DNA from: Bufo bufo | Lineage: Eukaryota; Chordata; Amphibia; Anura; Bufonidae | DNA length: 64,000 bases | Reading direction: 5' to 3' | NCBI RefSeq assembly: GCF_905171765.1 | Contig: NC_053390.1 | Coordinates: forward strand, 161,888,666 to 161,952,665 | Part shown: positions 54,407-62,531 of the stretch, one piece after another | Layout of the letters: each line of letters starts with the position of its first letter | Position numbering within the stretch: position 1 is the stretch's first letter | The notes under the pieces: generated by a model | Database searches by the model: none | What the model was told of the DNA's origin: nothing | The model's input: only the letters and a program-made list of their open reading frames with translations | Translations under genes and position numbers: made by a program

Positions 54407-55407
54407 TAGAGTTGAGCGGACACCTGGATGTTCGGGACCCGAACTTGACCCAAACTTTACCCCGAACCCGAACCCCATTGAAGTCAATAGGGACCCGAAC
54501 TTTTGAGCACTAAAATGGCTGTAAAATGTCATGGAAAGGGCTAGAGGGCTGCAAATGGCGTCAAAATGTGGTTAAGAGCATGGTAAGTGCTCTGCAAACA
54601 AATGTGGATAGGGAAATGACTTAAAATAACATAAAATACGTAAAAATAAAAAATAATAATCTTGATCTAGGAGGACCAGGTTTGATCTAGATTGCCAAAA
54701 AGTCTTTTTTTGCTAACAGAATATGAAAGCTGTATATATTAAACTTGAATTTAACACTTGCAGATCTGGAAAATACTGTTTTTTGAGAGAGGAAAAGTGT
54801 GTTTTTCAAACCTCAGAAAATGATGGGTGTATTTCTACCTTAAATTGCACACTGACTAATCCAGATGTTGTAGTTTGCCCCCAAAAAATGGTGATTTGCA
54901 ATGTCCCAAAAGCTCAGATGAAGTGCTGGTGCACTGAGCATGCAAAAAATGGCCGCCGCCGCCACCCACCTAACTAACAGAATTATAAAAGTTATAATTT
55001 TTTTTGGTCAATGGCCTCAGGGCAGGGTAAAACGATTGTGTCCTGCACCCACACAACTATTTCTAGTTAGATCGCTGAGTTAGATTCTTTCCTATTCTCT
55101 CCCTGAAATCACAAGTCCAGCAGCATCCTCTCCCTACACTTGTAACAGCAGAGTGACGTGCAGCGCTACATGACTCGAGCGTATATAGAGCCTGGGTCAC
55201 ATTCTGCTCTGGCCAATCACAGCCATGCCATTAGTAGGTCAGACAGTTAATCGCTTGTTGATTGGCTGCTGTGCAGCCTTTCAAAAAGCGCCAAGAAAGC
55301 ACCGAACACCGAACCCGACCTTTTGCGAAAATGTTCGGGTTCAGGGTCCAAAAATCCTAAAGTTCGGTACGAACCCGAACTTTACAGTTCGGGTTCGCTC
55401 AACCCTA
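54407..55407. mobile_element. 1.0-kb non-autonomous hAT element
   Basis: Perfect 8-bp duplication CTCATAAG (54399-54406, 55408-55415). Ends TAGAGTTGAGCGGACACC and, reverse-complemented, TAGGGTTGAGCGAACCC match hAT-1. The subterminal GAACCCGAAC blocks and the shared stretch near 55190-55300 confirm it as a deletion derivative of that family. The transposase and tandem repeats are gone. It could in principle be mobilised by hAT-1-type transposase. Confidence 0.93.
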
Positions 55408-55880
55408 CTCATAAGATATGTCACTAAAAATCCATCTGGGGCTTCTATTTAAATGTGCCTTATAACTCCATACTATCTTGCATTTTTTTCCTTCTTATAT
55501 TTTCTAATCTCTTATTATTCCTACTACACTGGTGTTAGACGGATATCTAGGGCGAGTGCCCCCCTATTTTTAAATATTTTTAGGGTGTGTTGGTACAGGC
55601 ATAGGGTGAGCCTGAGGTGGTGCGCACCAACTTCATCATTGGCTTGGCAGGTGAAGCAACTCAATACTATACATTATCCAACTTTCCTAATAGTTGCTAG
55701 GGATGTTTCTAAGTGCCGATATTCGCAATAAATTTGCTATAAATTAGTGATTAGAATATTCGCGATCAACACTATTTGCGAATACGAATGTATAGCACTA
55801 TATTCTAAATATTTGCGAATTCTCAAAGTGGCGATATTCGCAATTAAAATTTGCAATTCGAATATTTGCGCTCAACACTA
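55408..55880. other. Intergenic DNA with AT-rich hAT MITE fragments
   Basis: 55416-55690 has no recognised feature. About 55695-55885 carries pieces of the MITE family at 25591 (ATATTCGCGATCAACACTA, GATATTCGCAAT, CTCAACACTATTCGC) without clear boundaries. Confidence 0.45.
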
Positions 55881-56600
55881 TTCGCATATAATGTTTTACA
55901 GGGTCAGGTCAACTGCAGGCCCTTGCATATAATGTTTTACAGGGTCAGCTCACCTGCAGGACCTAACCTACAATCGATTACAGGGTCAGCTCACCTTCTG
56001 ATGACGACATCCTGTGAGATATCCCCTCTACATACAGGGGTTTGAATTAGGCATTTGAAATACAGCCATTTGAAATACAGCCATTTTGTGTAAAGATATA
56101 TTTACTTCAGGCCTACACTGATTCAGGGCGTGTGTGATCCCCCCTATACATACAGGGGTCTGAATTAGGCATTTGAAATACAGCCATTTGAAATACATCC
56201 TTTTTGTGCAAAGATATATTTACTTCAGGCCTACACCGAATCAGGGCGTGTGTGATCCCCCCTATACATACAGGGGTTTGATTCAGCCATTTTAAATACA
56301 ACCTTTTGAAATACAGCCATTTTGTGCAAAGAAATCTTTACTTCAGGCCTACACTGATTCAGGGCGTGTGTGATTTCCCCTATACATATAGGGGTTTGAA
56401 TTAGGCATTTGAAATACAGCCATTTGAAATGCATCCATTTTGTGCAAAGATATATTTATTGCAAGCCTACACTGATTCAGGGCGTGTGTGATCCCCCTAT
56501 ACATACAGGGGATTGAATTAGGCATTTGAAATACAGGCATTTGAAATACAGCCTTTTTGTGCAAATATTTATTTACTTCAGGCCTACACTGATGACTTAG
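55880..56600. repeat. About 118-bp tandem repeat, 4.8 copies, plus two shorter lead-in units
   Basis: CAGGGGTTTGAATTAGGCATTTGAAATAC starts recur near 56034, 56152, 56271, 56388 and 56505. Each unit has CAGGCCTACACTGATTCAGG and GGCGTGTGTGATCCCCC. Before them, GCATATAATGTTTTACAGGGTCAG-type units of about 45 bp repeat at 55883, 55924 and 55970. Minus-strand frames of 62-96 codons here are repeat read-through and not genes. Confidence 0.88.
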
Positions 56601-56700
56601 GGAGGTAAGATCTTTCCAGACCCTTCCCACCACCCACAACTCCTTCCAACCCCATTAACACACGTAGCCATAATTCTTGGTGTAAAGGCCATAGCAGCCG

Positions 56701-56706
56701 TTTATT
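56701..56706 (-). promoter_or_regulatory. Poly(A) signal AATAAA of the Ngaro transcript
   Basis: AATAAA on the minus strand, about 385 nt after the hydrolase stop codon, in an AT-rich tail. Another is possible near 56757. Placement fits the 3' end of the element's transcript. Confidence 0.5.
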
Positions 56707-57090
56707 AAACAGCAATAATACTCCAACATCATTTTAAAGTATACATTAATAAATATCAACCAATAAATACAAACATATAAATACAATGTAATAATAACAT
56801 TCACTTTGCGGAAGGATCCTAGAAGGCAACCCTAGCAAGCTGCGATCTTCACTCCACACATCTTCATCCTTACCCTCGGCCGCACTCGCCAACCCAAGGG
56901 CACCAAATCCTCCAAAATCCATATATTCCTCTACCCCTGTAGGCCTTTCAGCCCAACAGGAGCCCCCAGCTTTCAGCTTACCGAACCACATACAGTAGAT
57001 GCACGTTCCAACGTGTCATGCACCTACTAAACATAGTATTGCCTTCCAGGACCCCCCGTTAACCTGCCAACGACGCACATAGGAGACACC

Positions 57091-57726
57091 TCACCTATGG
57101 ACGTCCCGCCACACCCTGAACGCTGTCTCCAAACCATCCTGAAGCCCCAGTGCCCACAAATCAATACCAATCTCATTCAGATGCACCCCGTCAGACCTAA
57201 GGAACTGAGGCAAAGCCACCTCCAACTCCCTGTGGCGAACCACAAAACCGCCCTGCCGCCATATAAAGCGCCCCACCTCCTTATTCAACTTTGCCCTAGC
57301 CTTGTTGATGCGGTCCACTGACCTCGCAAAACACCACGAACTCCTAGCTACCACCTCCGACCACACAACCAACAAATCCAGGAACTCCTCCATTAAACGC
57401 AACAAATCCAGTTTGATGTCCCGGATAACATCCCTCGAGCGGTGAACACCTAAGTAATTCCCGCCCACATGCAAAACCACAATGTTCGGGCACCTGTCCA
57501 AGGAGGCAAAAGCATGAAATTCAGGCAACACGCGGCCCCACAACATACCCCGCAAACCAATCCACTGGACCTGCAACTCATCCGGCTGGAAACCCAACTG
57601 CCGACCACTTCTCCTCACATCCGCTCTCAACGCTTCCCAGTAAACATAAGAATGGGCAAAAATCCACGCCAAACAAGAACGCGAACCTGCAAACAAACAA
57701 AGGAAAACAGTTACCCAAACATGCAA
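57091..57726 (-). CDS. Ngaro SGNH/GDSL-type hydrolase domain
   Basis: A 211-codon frame lies downstream of the recombinase. SGNH blocks are visible: S26 in IFAHSYVYW (block I), G60 in WIGLRGM (block II), N90 in VLHVGGNYLG (block III), and D179-x-x-H182 in RSDGVHLNEIG (block V). Tyr follows Asn where relatives usually have Asp, a non-catalytic position. The first 20 or so residues look untranslated in origin: a pyrimidine-rich tract and CAG at about 57700-57687 resemble a splice acceptor, so the real start is unsure. Such esterase-like domains occur in vertebrate Ngaro and some LINE elements; their role in retrotransposition is unknown. Confidence 0.8.
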   Translation of the reverse strand: MHVWVTVFLCLFAGSRSCLAWIFAHSYVYWEALRADVRRSGRQLGFQPDELQVQWIGLRGMLWGRVLPEFHAFASLDRCPNIVVLHVGGNYLGVHRSRDVIRDIKLDLLRLMEEFLDLLVVWSEVVARSSWCFARSVDRINKARAKLNKEVGRFIWRQGGFVVRHRELEVALPQFLRSDGVHLNEIGIDLWALGLQDGLETAFRVWRDVHR

Positions 57727-57768
57727 ATAACATAAACAACAACTAAGCTCACTACCTCCACACCAACA

Positions 57769-58740
57769 TCACAACAAGTGAGGATGAATATATGAGCGAA
57801 AACACGCAGACTCCCACCGGCCAATCCGCATAATAGCATCCTCGCCCAAACCCCTTCTAGCAGCCTCTGTCGCCGCGCCAATACGAAAAGAATGAGATGC
57901 AAACTCACTCGCCACAAAACCCGCTGCTGTCAAACACTTACGAAAAACCGCCACAAACTGATAGCGGGACAAAGCCGAGCCATCCAAATGTACCAGCAAT
58001 CCCGCACCCCCACACGGTCGAAGGGCCAAAAACTCCTCCAAACAACGAACCGGGCACACCACTGATCCCGGCAGAGGCCGCAACAAAATGCACACCCCCT
58101 TGCCTACCTGGTCCGTTTTGGACCTACGCAACACACACCGCAATCCCTCTTCGCCAATACTCACATTCTCCCGTAATAAACCACCCCCACGTACCCGACT
58201 AACCGCCACCAGCTCAGAAACCCGGAATGCCCCAAAGAAAGCCAAGGCAAAAGCTGCTCTAAACAAACACACCTCATACCATGACTCGCACACAGTCCCC
58301 GCCCGATCCCATAACAACTGCAGAACCTGAAAAGACACCGGACGCCGGGAATCCTTCCTCACCACAGTGCGACTATACCCCTTCAAAGCCCGTCTCACCA
58401 AAAAACTCAGAGACACATCAGCCAAACCCCGCATCCGTAACCAAAGAGCCACCGCTGCCACCCTCTTGGTAGCAACAGAAAAAGACAGACCATCGCTAAA
58501 CGACCGACCCACAAAATAAACTAACAACGAGTGAAAATCCTCAACCCCCTTGCATCCCCCCACCTGCTCAATCAAACATTCCCAGTGCGACCACACAGAA
58601 GAATAAGCCGACCACGTACTGCTACTCACGGACCGTTGAACCAGATCTAAAGAGACCCCAAGGCCACGCTCCAGAGCCACTGAGGACACAGCAGACCCGT
58701 CACCTCCGCACCCGGAACCAAACTGCGAAAACGATCCCAC
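57769..58740 (-). CDS. Ngaro tyrosine recombinase, apparently intact
   Basis: The 323-codon frame starts at ATG 58740. Residues 38-125 look like a SAM-like core-binding domain (SSSTWSAYSSVWSHW). The catalytic domain shows R173 in FFGAFRVSELV, K208 in RRSKTDQVGKG, H283-x-x-R286 in SHSFRIGAA, W309 in IGRWES and the nucleophile Y317 in FRSYIHPHLL: a complete R-K-H-R-W-Y set. In DIRS/Ngaro elements this enzyme integrates a circular DNA intermediate without target duplication, replacing an integrase. The start overlaps the RT-RNase H frame. It is the only protein in the window with every expected catalytic residue and no lesion, but its RT partner is truncated. Confidence 0.9.
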   Translation of the reverse strand: MGSFSQFGSGCGGDGSAVSSVALERGLGVSLDLVQRSVSSSTWSAYSSVWSHWECLIEQVGGCKGVEDFHSLLVYFVGRSFSDGLSFSVATKRVAAVALWLRMRGLADVSLSFLVRRALKGYSRTVVRKDSRRPVSFQVLQLLWDRAGTVCESWYEVCLFRAAFALAFFGAFRVSELVAVSRVRGGGLLRENVSIGEEGLRCVLRRSKTDQVGKGVCILLRPLPGSVVCPVRCLEEFLALRPCGGAGLLVHLDGSALSRYQFVAVFRKCLTAAGFVASEFASHSFRIGAATEAARRGLGEDAIMRIGRWESACFRSYIHPHLL

Positions 58741-59827
58741 TGGAAACGAGAAAGAGCGTCAGCAATGGAATTATCAATCCCAGGTACATGAACTGCCACA
58801 AAACAAGCATTCAACTTCAAACCGTTCAAAACCAAATGACGAAGTAACCGCATCACCGGGGGAGAATTTGCTGACTGACTATTCACCGCCTGCACTACCC
58901 CCAAATTGTCGCAACAGAAACGCACCCTCTTGTTCCTCAACAAATCCCCCCACAACTCGGTAGCCAAAACAATAGGGAACAACTCCAACAAAGCCAAGTT
59001 CCCAAGCAAACCAGCCACCCTCCATTCCTCCGGCCAAGCCCCAGCGCTCCATTGACCCTGACAAAAAGCCCCATAACCACACAAACCTGACGCGTCCGTA
59101 AACAACTCCAAATCCACATTACAAATAGGCGCCTCCATCCACACCGAACGGCCGTTAAATTCCCTCAAAAAACGCTCCAACACCTCCAAGTCCGCACGCA
59201 CCTCAGCAGACAACCGCACAAAATGAAACGGGGCCTTCACTCCCGCTGTGGCCATAGCCAAACGTCTGCAAAAAACCCTACCCATAGGCAATATCCTACA
59301 GGCAAAATTCAATTTTCCTAAAATGGACTGTATCCGTCTAAGCTGCACCTTCTTTGCATTCCGCAACAAACCCACTTCACAACGCAAATCCTCCACCTTA
59401 TCCAAAGGCAACCGACACTCCATAGCTACGCTATCAATCTCAATCCCCAAAAACGTCATTGTCGTAGAAGGGCCTTCCGTTTTCTCACGCGCCAACGGTA
59501 CCCCAAAACTTGCGGACACCCGCTCCATGGTGTGCAACAAAACTGAACACACCCTCGACCCAGCCGTCCCTAAAAACAAAAAATCGTCAAGGTAATGCAA
59601 GACAGAACTCCATCCCGCCTCCTGCCGCACAACCCATTCCAAAAAGGAACTAAACGTTTCAAACAGCGAACACGAGATAGCACATCCCATAGGCAAACAA
59701 AAATACACAAAAAACTGCCCCTCCCATTTAAAACCAAGCAAACGAAAACTATCCGGGTGAATCGGCAGCAAGCGGAAAGCAGCCTCAATATCCGTCTTTG
59801 CCAACAATGCACCCTGCCCAAAAAGAC
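58647..59827 (-). pseudogene. Ngaro reverse transcriptase-RNase H, N-terminally truncated
   Basis: The frame is open from the joint at 59827 to the stop at 58647, about 393 codons. It begins at LLAKTDIEAAFRLLPIHP, an RT motif, continues with the LPMGCAISCSLFE region and the catalytic HYLDDFLFLG, then the connection (FLGIEIDS). RNase H follows: LFTDASG, LLELFP, CCDNLGVVQAVN and NSIADALSRF supply its acidic residues. Fingers and gag are lost. The frame apparently extends to 60074 only because antisense Penelope DNA happens to be open. No internal stop or frameshift is seen. The 3' end overlaps the recombinase start by 94 bp in another frame. Confidence 0.88.
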
Positions 59828-59868
59828 GGTGCGTCTTTTTGGGCAGGGTGCATTGTTGGCAAAGACGG
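59792..59868. repeat. Perfect 36-bp inverted repeat at the Ngaro/Penelope joint
   Basis: 59792-59827 and 59833-59868 are exact reverse complements separated by GGTGC. The left arm is Ngaro RT coding sequence; the right arm is the same Ngaro sequence flipped, followed at once by Penelope-like DNA. It is the footprint of a template switch during retrotransposition or repair. Confidence 0.95.
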
Positions 59869-60329
59869 GATTCTTTCCATGTGGGGACTGCACCGCATGT
59901 AAGTATATGGTGAGAACAGACACATTTACCAATACAAACAGGGAGAAGAAGTACAAAATTGTACACCACATTTCCTGCAAAACAGAGGCAGTGATTTACC
60001 ATGCTGAGTGTCCTTGTGGCCTGATTTATATTGGGATGACCACGAGGGCACTCAAGACGAGAGTTTTGGAGCACATCCGTGATATTAAGGCGGCTGCTGA
60101 AACCACTGAGTGTGACAAACTAAAAAAATTAAAACCAGTGGCAAAACACTTTAGGGAGGTCCATAACTGCAATCCTAGAGGCATCTTCTTTAAAGGGATA
60201 GATCGTGTACGACTGGGGATTGGGGGGGGCAACTGCCTCCTCCAAAAGGAAACAAAGTGGATGGTTCTGCTCAATACTGTGACTCCTCATGGATTGAATG
60301 AGGCATTGAGTTTCAAATCCTTTATTTAG
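59869..60329 (+). pseudogene. Penelope-like GIY-YIG endonuclease domain, RT missing
   Basis: The frame reads GDCTACKYMVRTDTF, SCKTEAVIYHAECPCGLIYIG (the CxC and YIG core), then MTTRALKTRVLEHIRDIKAA with the GIY-YIG arginine, KHFREVHNC, and ends EALSFKSFI. GIY-YIG nucleases fused to the RT C-terminus define canonical Penelope-like elements and nick target DNA. Relative to copy B it lacks 9 bp (three residues) after GGN, keeping the frame. The RT is absent. The upstream open reading from 59595 is antisense Ngaro DNA. Confidence 0.85.
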
Positions 60330-60517
60330 TTTAGTTTATATATTGAATTTTTTTCAGTGATTTTAACAGTTTTTTATCTACATAGTTTTCAGTGTGGCCA
60401 TACAAAATGATGATTGGAGAGTTGCGAGGAGAGGGATGATCTATACACACTATGAATATGGAGATGGACACCAAACACATTATGAATATGGAGATGGACT
60501 TCATGCAAATATTAGGA
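59869..60517 (+). mobile_element. Penelope-like element, copy A (3' end only)
   Basis: Starts at the inverted joint, encodes the GIY-YIG end of the protein (59869-60329), and carries a 3' tail (60330-60517) that recurs almost exactly at 61664-61850. It is joined head-to-tail to copy B. Such partial tandem arrays are typical of Penelope-like insertions. Confidence 0.85.
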
Positions 60518-61663
60518 TGTTCTGTTCATCTGGTAGGGCTCGACGTCGCATTTGGAGGGGTTTCTGCACAATCTCAATTCAAATGATCAGAATATTAAAC
60601 TAACAAGGACCTATAGTGGGGATCATGTAGATTTCCTGGACCTTGCGATCACCGTGGAGAATACAGGCCTCCTAGGTTTCGATATACATAGGAAGCATAC
60701 GGCTACCAACTCACTGCTATTCTCCTCCTCCTCACATCACCCACAAGTCTCTTGTGCCATACCCATTGGTCAATTTTATAGGGCCAGGCGGATATGTTCT
60801 AGTGAAGTTAGTTTTGAGCGAGAGGCAGAAGATCTATCAAGGAGATTCCTGGAGAGGGGTTATAGTAAGAAAATGATCAGAAAAGGATATATTAGGGTGA
60901 AGAACTCCTCCAGGGATAACCTACTAAATAATTCTCCCCGCAAGAAAGAAAGAGACCACGGTTTCCCTAGATTCATTACCAATTTCAATGCCCAATGGAG
61001 ACAACTGCAGGATATTCTCCAAAGGCATTGGCAAGTCCTTCGAACTGACAGGGACTTAAAGAAGGTTATCTCTGAGAGACCACTAGTTACCTGGAAGAGA
61101 ACAAAAAATCTCAGAGATATAGTGACCAGGAGCCACTATGTAGCCCCAAATAAAGGTGGTATCTTTGGGGATAAGGGTCCACAGTGGGGATTCTATCCAT
61201 ATAGGGACTGCACCGCATGTAAGTATATGGTGAGAACAGACACATTTACCAATACAAACAGGGAGAAGAAGTACAAAATTGTACACCACATTTCCTGCAA
61301 AACAGAGGCAGTGATTTACCATGCTGAGTGTCCTTGTGGCCTGATTTATATTGGGATGACCACGAGGGCACTCAAGACGAGAGTTTTGGAGCACATCCGT
61401 GATATTAAGGCGGCTGCTGAAACCGCTGAGTGTGACAAACTAAAAAAATTAAAACCAGTGGCAAAACACTTTAGGGAGGTCCATAACTGCAATCCTAGAG
61501 GCATCTCCTTTAAAGGGATAGATCATGTACGACTGGGGATTAGGGGGGGGGGGGCAACATAAAACGCTGCCTCCTCCAAAAGGAAACAAAGTGGATGGTT
61601 CTGCTCAACACTGTGACTCCTCATGGATTGAATGAGGCATTGAGTTTCAAATCTTTTATTTAG
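60518..61663 (+). pseudogene. Penelope-like RT C-terminus plus GIY-YIG, frameshifted
   Basis: Translation begins with GATGTTCTGTTCATCTGG, the residues right after the YxDD motif, followed by a TAG. From 60552 the frame is open: DFLDLAI, GFDIHRKHTATNSLL, HPQVSCAIPIGQFYRARRIC and KKMIRKGYI are RT thumb and connector features. The zinc-finger-like linker with CTACK and the core CPCGLIYIGMTT follow. A G-run (about 61542-61553) shifts the frame and creates a stop at 61560; the expected C-terminus resumes and ends at 61663. It retains the NIKR residues deleted in copy A. Confidence 0.85.
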
Positions 61664-62523
61664 TTTAGTTTATATATTGAATTTTTTTCAGTGATTTTAA
61701 CTGTTTTTTATCTACATAGTTTTCAGTGTGGCCATACAAAATGATGATTGGAGAGTTGCGAGGAGAGGGATGATCTATACACACTATGAATATGGAGATG
61801 GACACCAAACACATTATGAATATGGAGATGGACTACCATGCAAATATTAGGATGGACTTTTACACTTAAGATCTATACCTAATATATTTTATGACACCAA
61901 TGTATTTACGGCCTACTGTCATGGCCAAGCACTTGGCACTCCAAGTATACTATAATTGTTGTGGAGCCGATGTGACTAAGGATGTTAGGGCTTCGTTGCC
62001 CCAGTCACACTGGATAGACAATAATTTCTTTCACTTTATGATTGAGGATAAGCATTTTTGTATTGTTGTTGCTAATCACTTTTTATGCACGTTGCACTTT
62101 ACATGGGTGGGAATATGCTTGATTTAGGCGGGCTGCCAACAAGTTTATGCTGCTCCTGCCAACCCGGATATGTACTTCACCATTAATTATGGATTATAGC
62201 AATCTTATTATGTTATTTATAAAAAAAAAGATTGCTCATATTAGATTTTCTATATTAGGCAAGTAATTATTTATTATTTTCAGTTTTATATATTTCACGA
62301 TTTTGTTTGGAGCACAGTAGTTTACTATCATGTGACTATATAGTGTATATTATGTACTATCTATGTCACTGGTGTTTTGGTAGTCATGTATGATATTTAT
62401 TTACAATGTGCATCATAGGTATACTGCCATGAGATCATGTATTTCTACATATTGTGTACTTCTATGCATTGTCTATGTCACTGGTGTTTTTGTGATTATG
62501 TATGATATCTATTTCACAAATGC
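60518..62523 (+). mobile_element. Penelope-like element, copy B (5' truncated)
   Basis: Starts inside the RT gene near 60518, immediately after the catalytic motif, and includes RT thumb, linker, GIY-YIG and the 3' tail. Beyond 61851 it continues with AT-rich DNA (TATGTCACTGGTGTTTT at about 62362 and 62477 is a short direct repeat) up to the hAT duplication at 62524. Where the element really ends is unclear. Confidence 0.7.
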
Positions 62524-62531
62524 ATCATGAC

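Larger units (their letters stand above)
56640..59827 (-). mobile_element. Ngaro-type tyrosine-recombinase retrotransposon, 5' truncated
   Basis: Minus-strand order is RT-RNase H, tyrosine recombinase, SGNH hydrolase, then a non-coding tail with a poly(A) signal at 56706-56701. Tyrosine recombinase together with an RT and an SGNH-type hydrolase, without integrase or methyltransferase, is the vertebrate Ngaro plan. gag and the RT N-terminus are missing; the element breaks at 59827 in a fold-back joint with a Penelope-like copy. The split direct repeats expected at Ngaro ends were not identified, so the right-hand limit of 56640 is approximate. Confidence 0.85.

Noticed and set aside
57687..57755. 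Intron joining recombinase and hydrolase into one protein
   Set aside because: The recombinase stop (57769-57771) precedes the donor-like site, and donors upstream of it would be in the wrong phase for the hydrolase frame; splicing remains possible only for a separate hydrolase product.
58647..60074. Single 475-codon protein with an extra N-terminal domain on Ngaro RT
   Set aside because: Codons upstream of 59827 are the antisense of Penelope GIY-YIG sequence beyond the fold-back joint; the fusion is accidental.
59595..60329. 244-codon protein with a novel N-terminus fused to GIY-YIG
   Set aside because: The part before about 59868 is antisense Ngaro RT. Only the GIY-YIG half is real.
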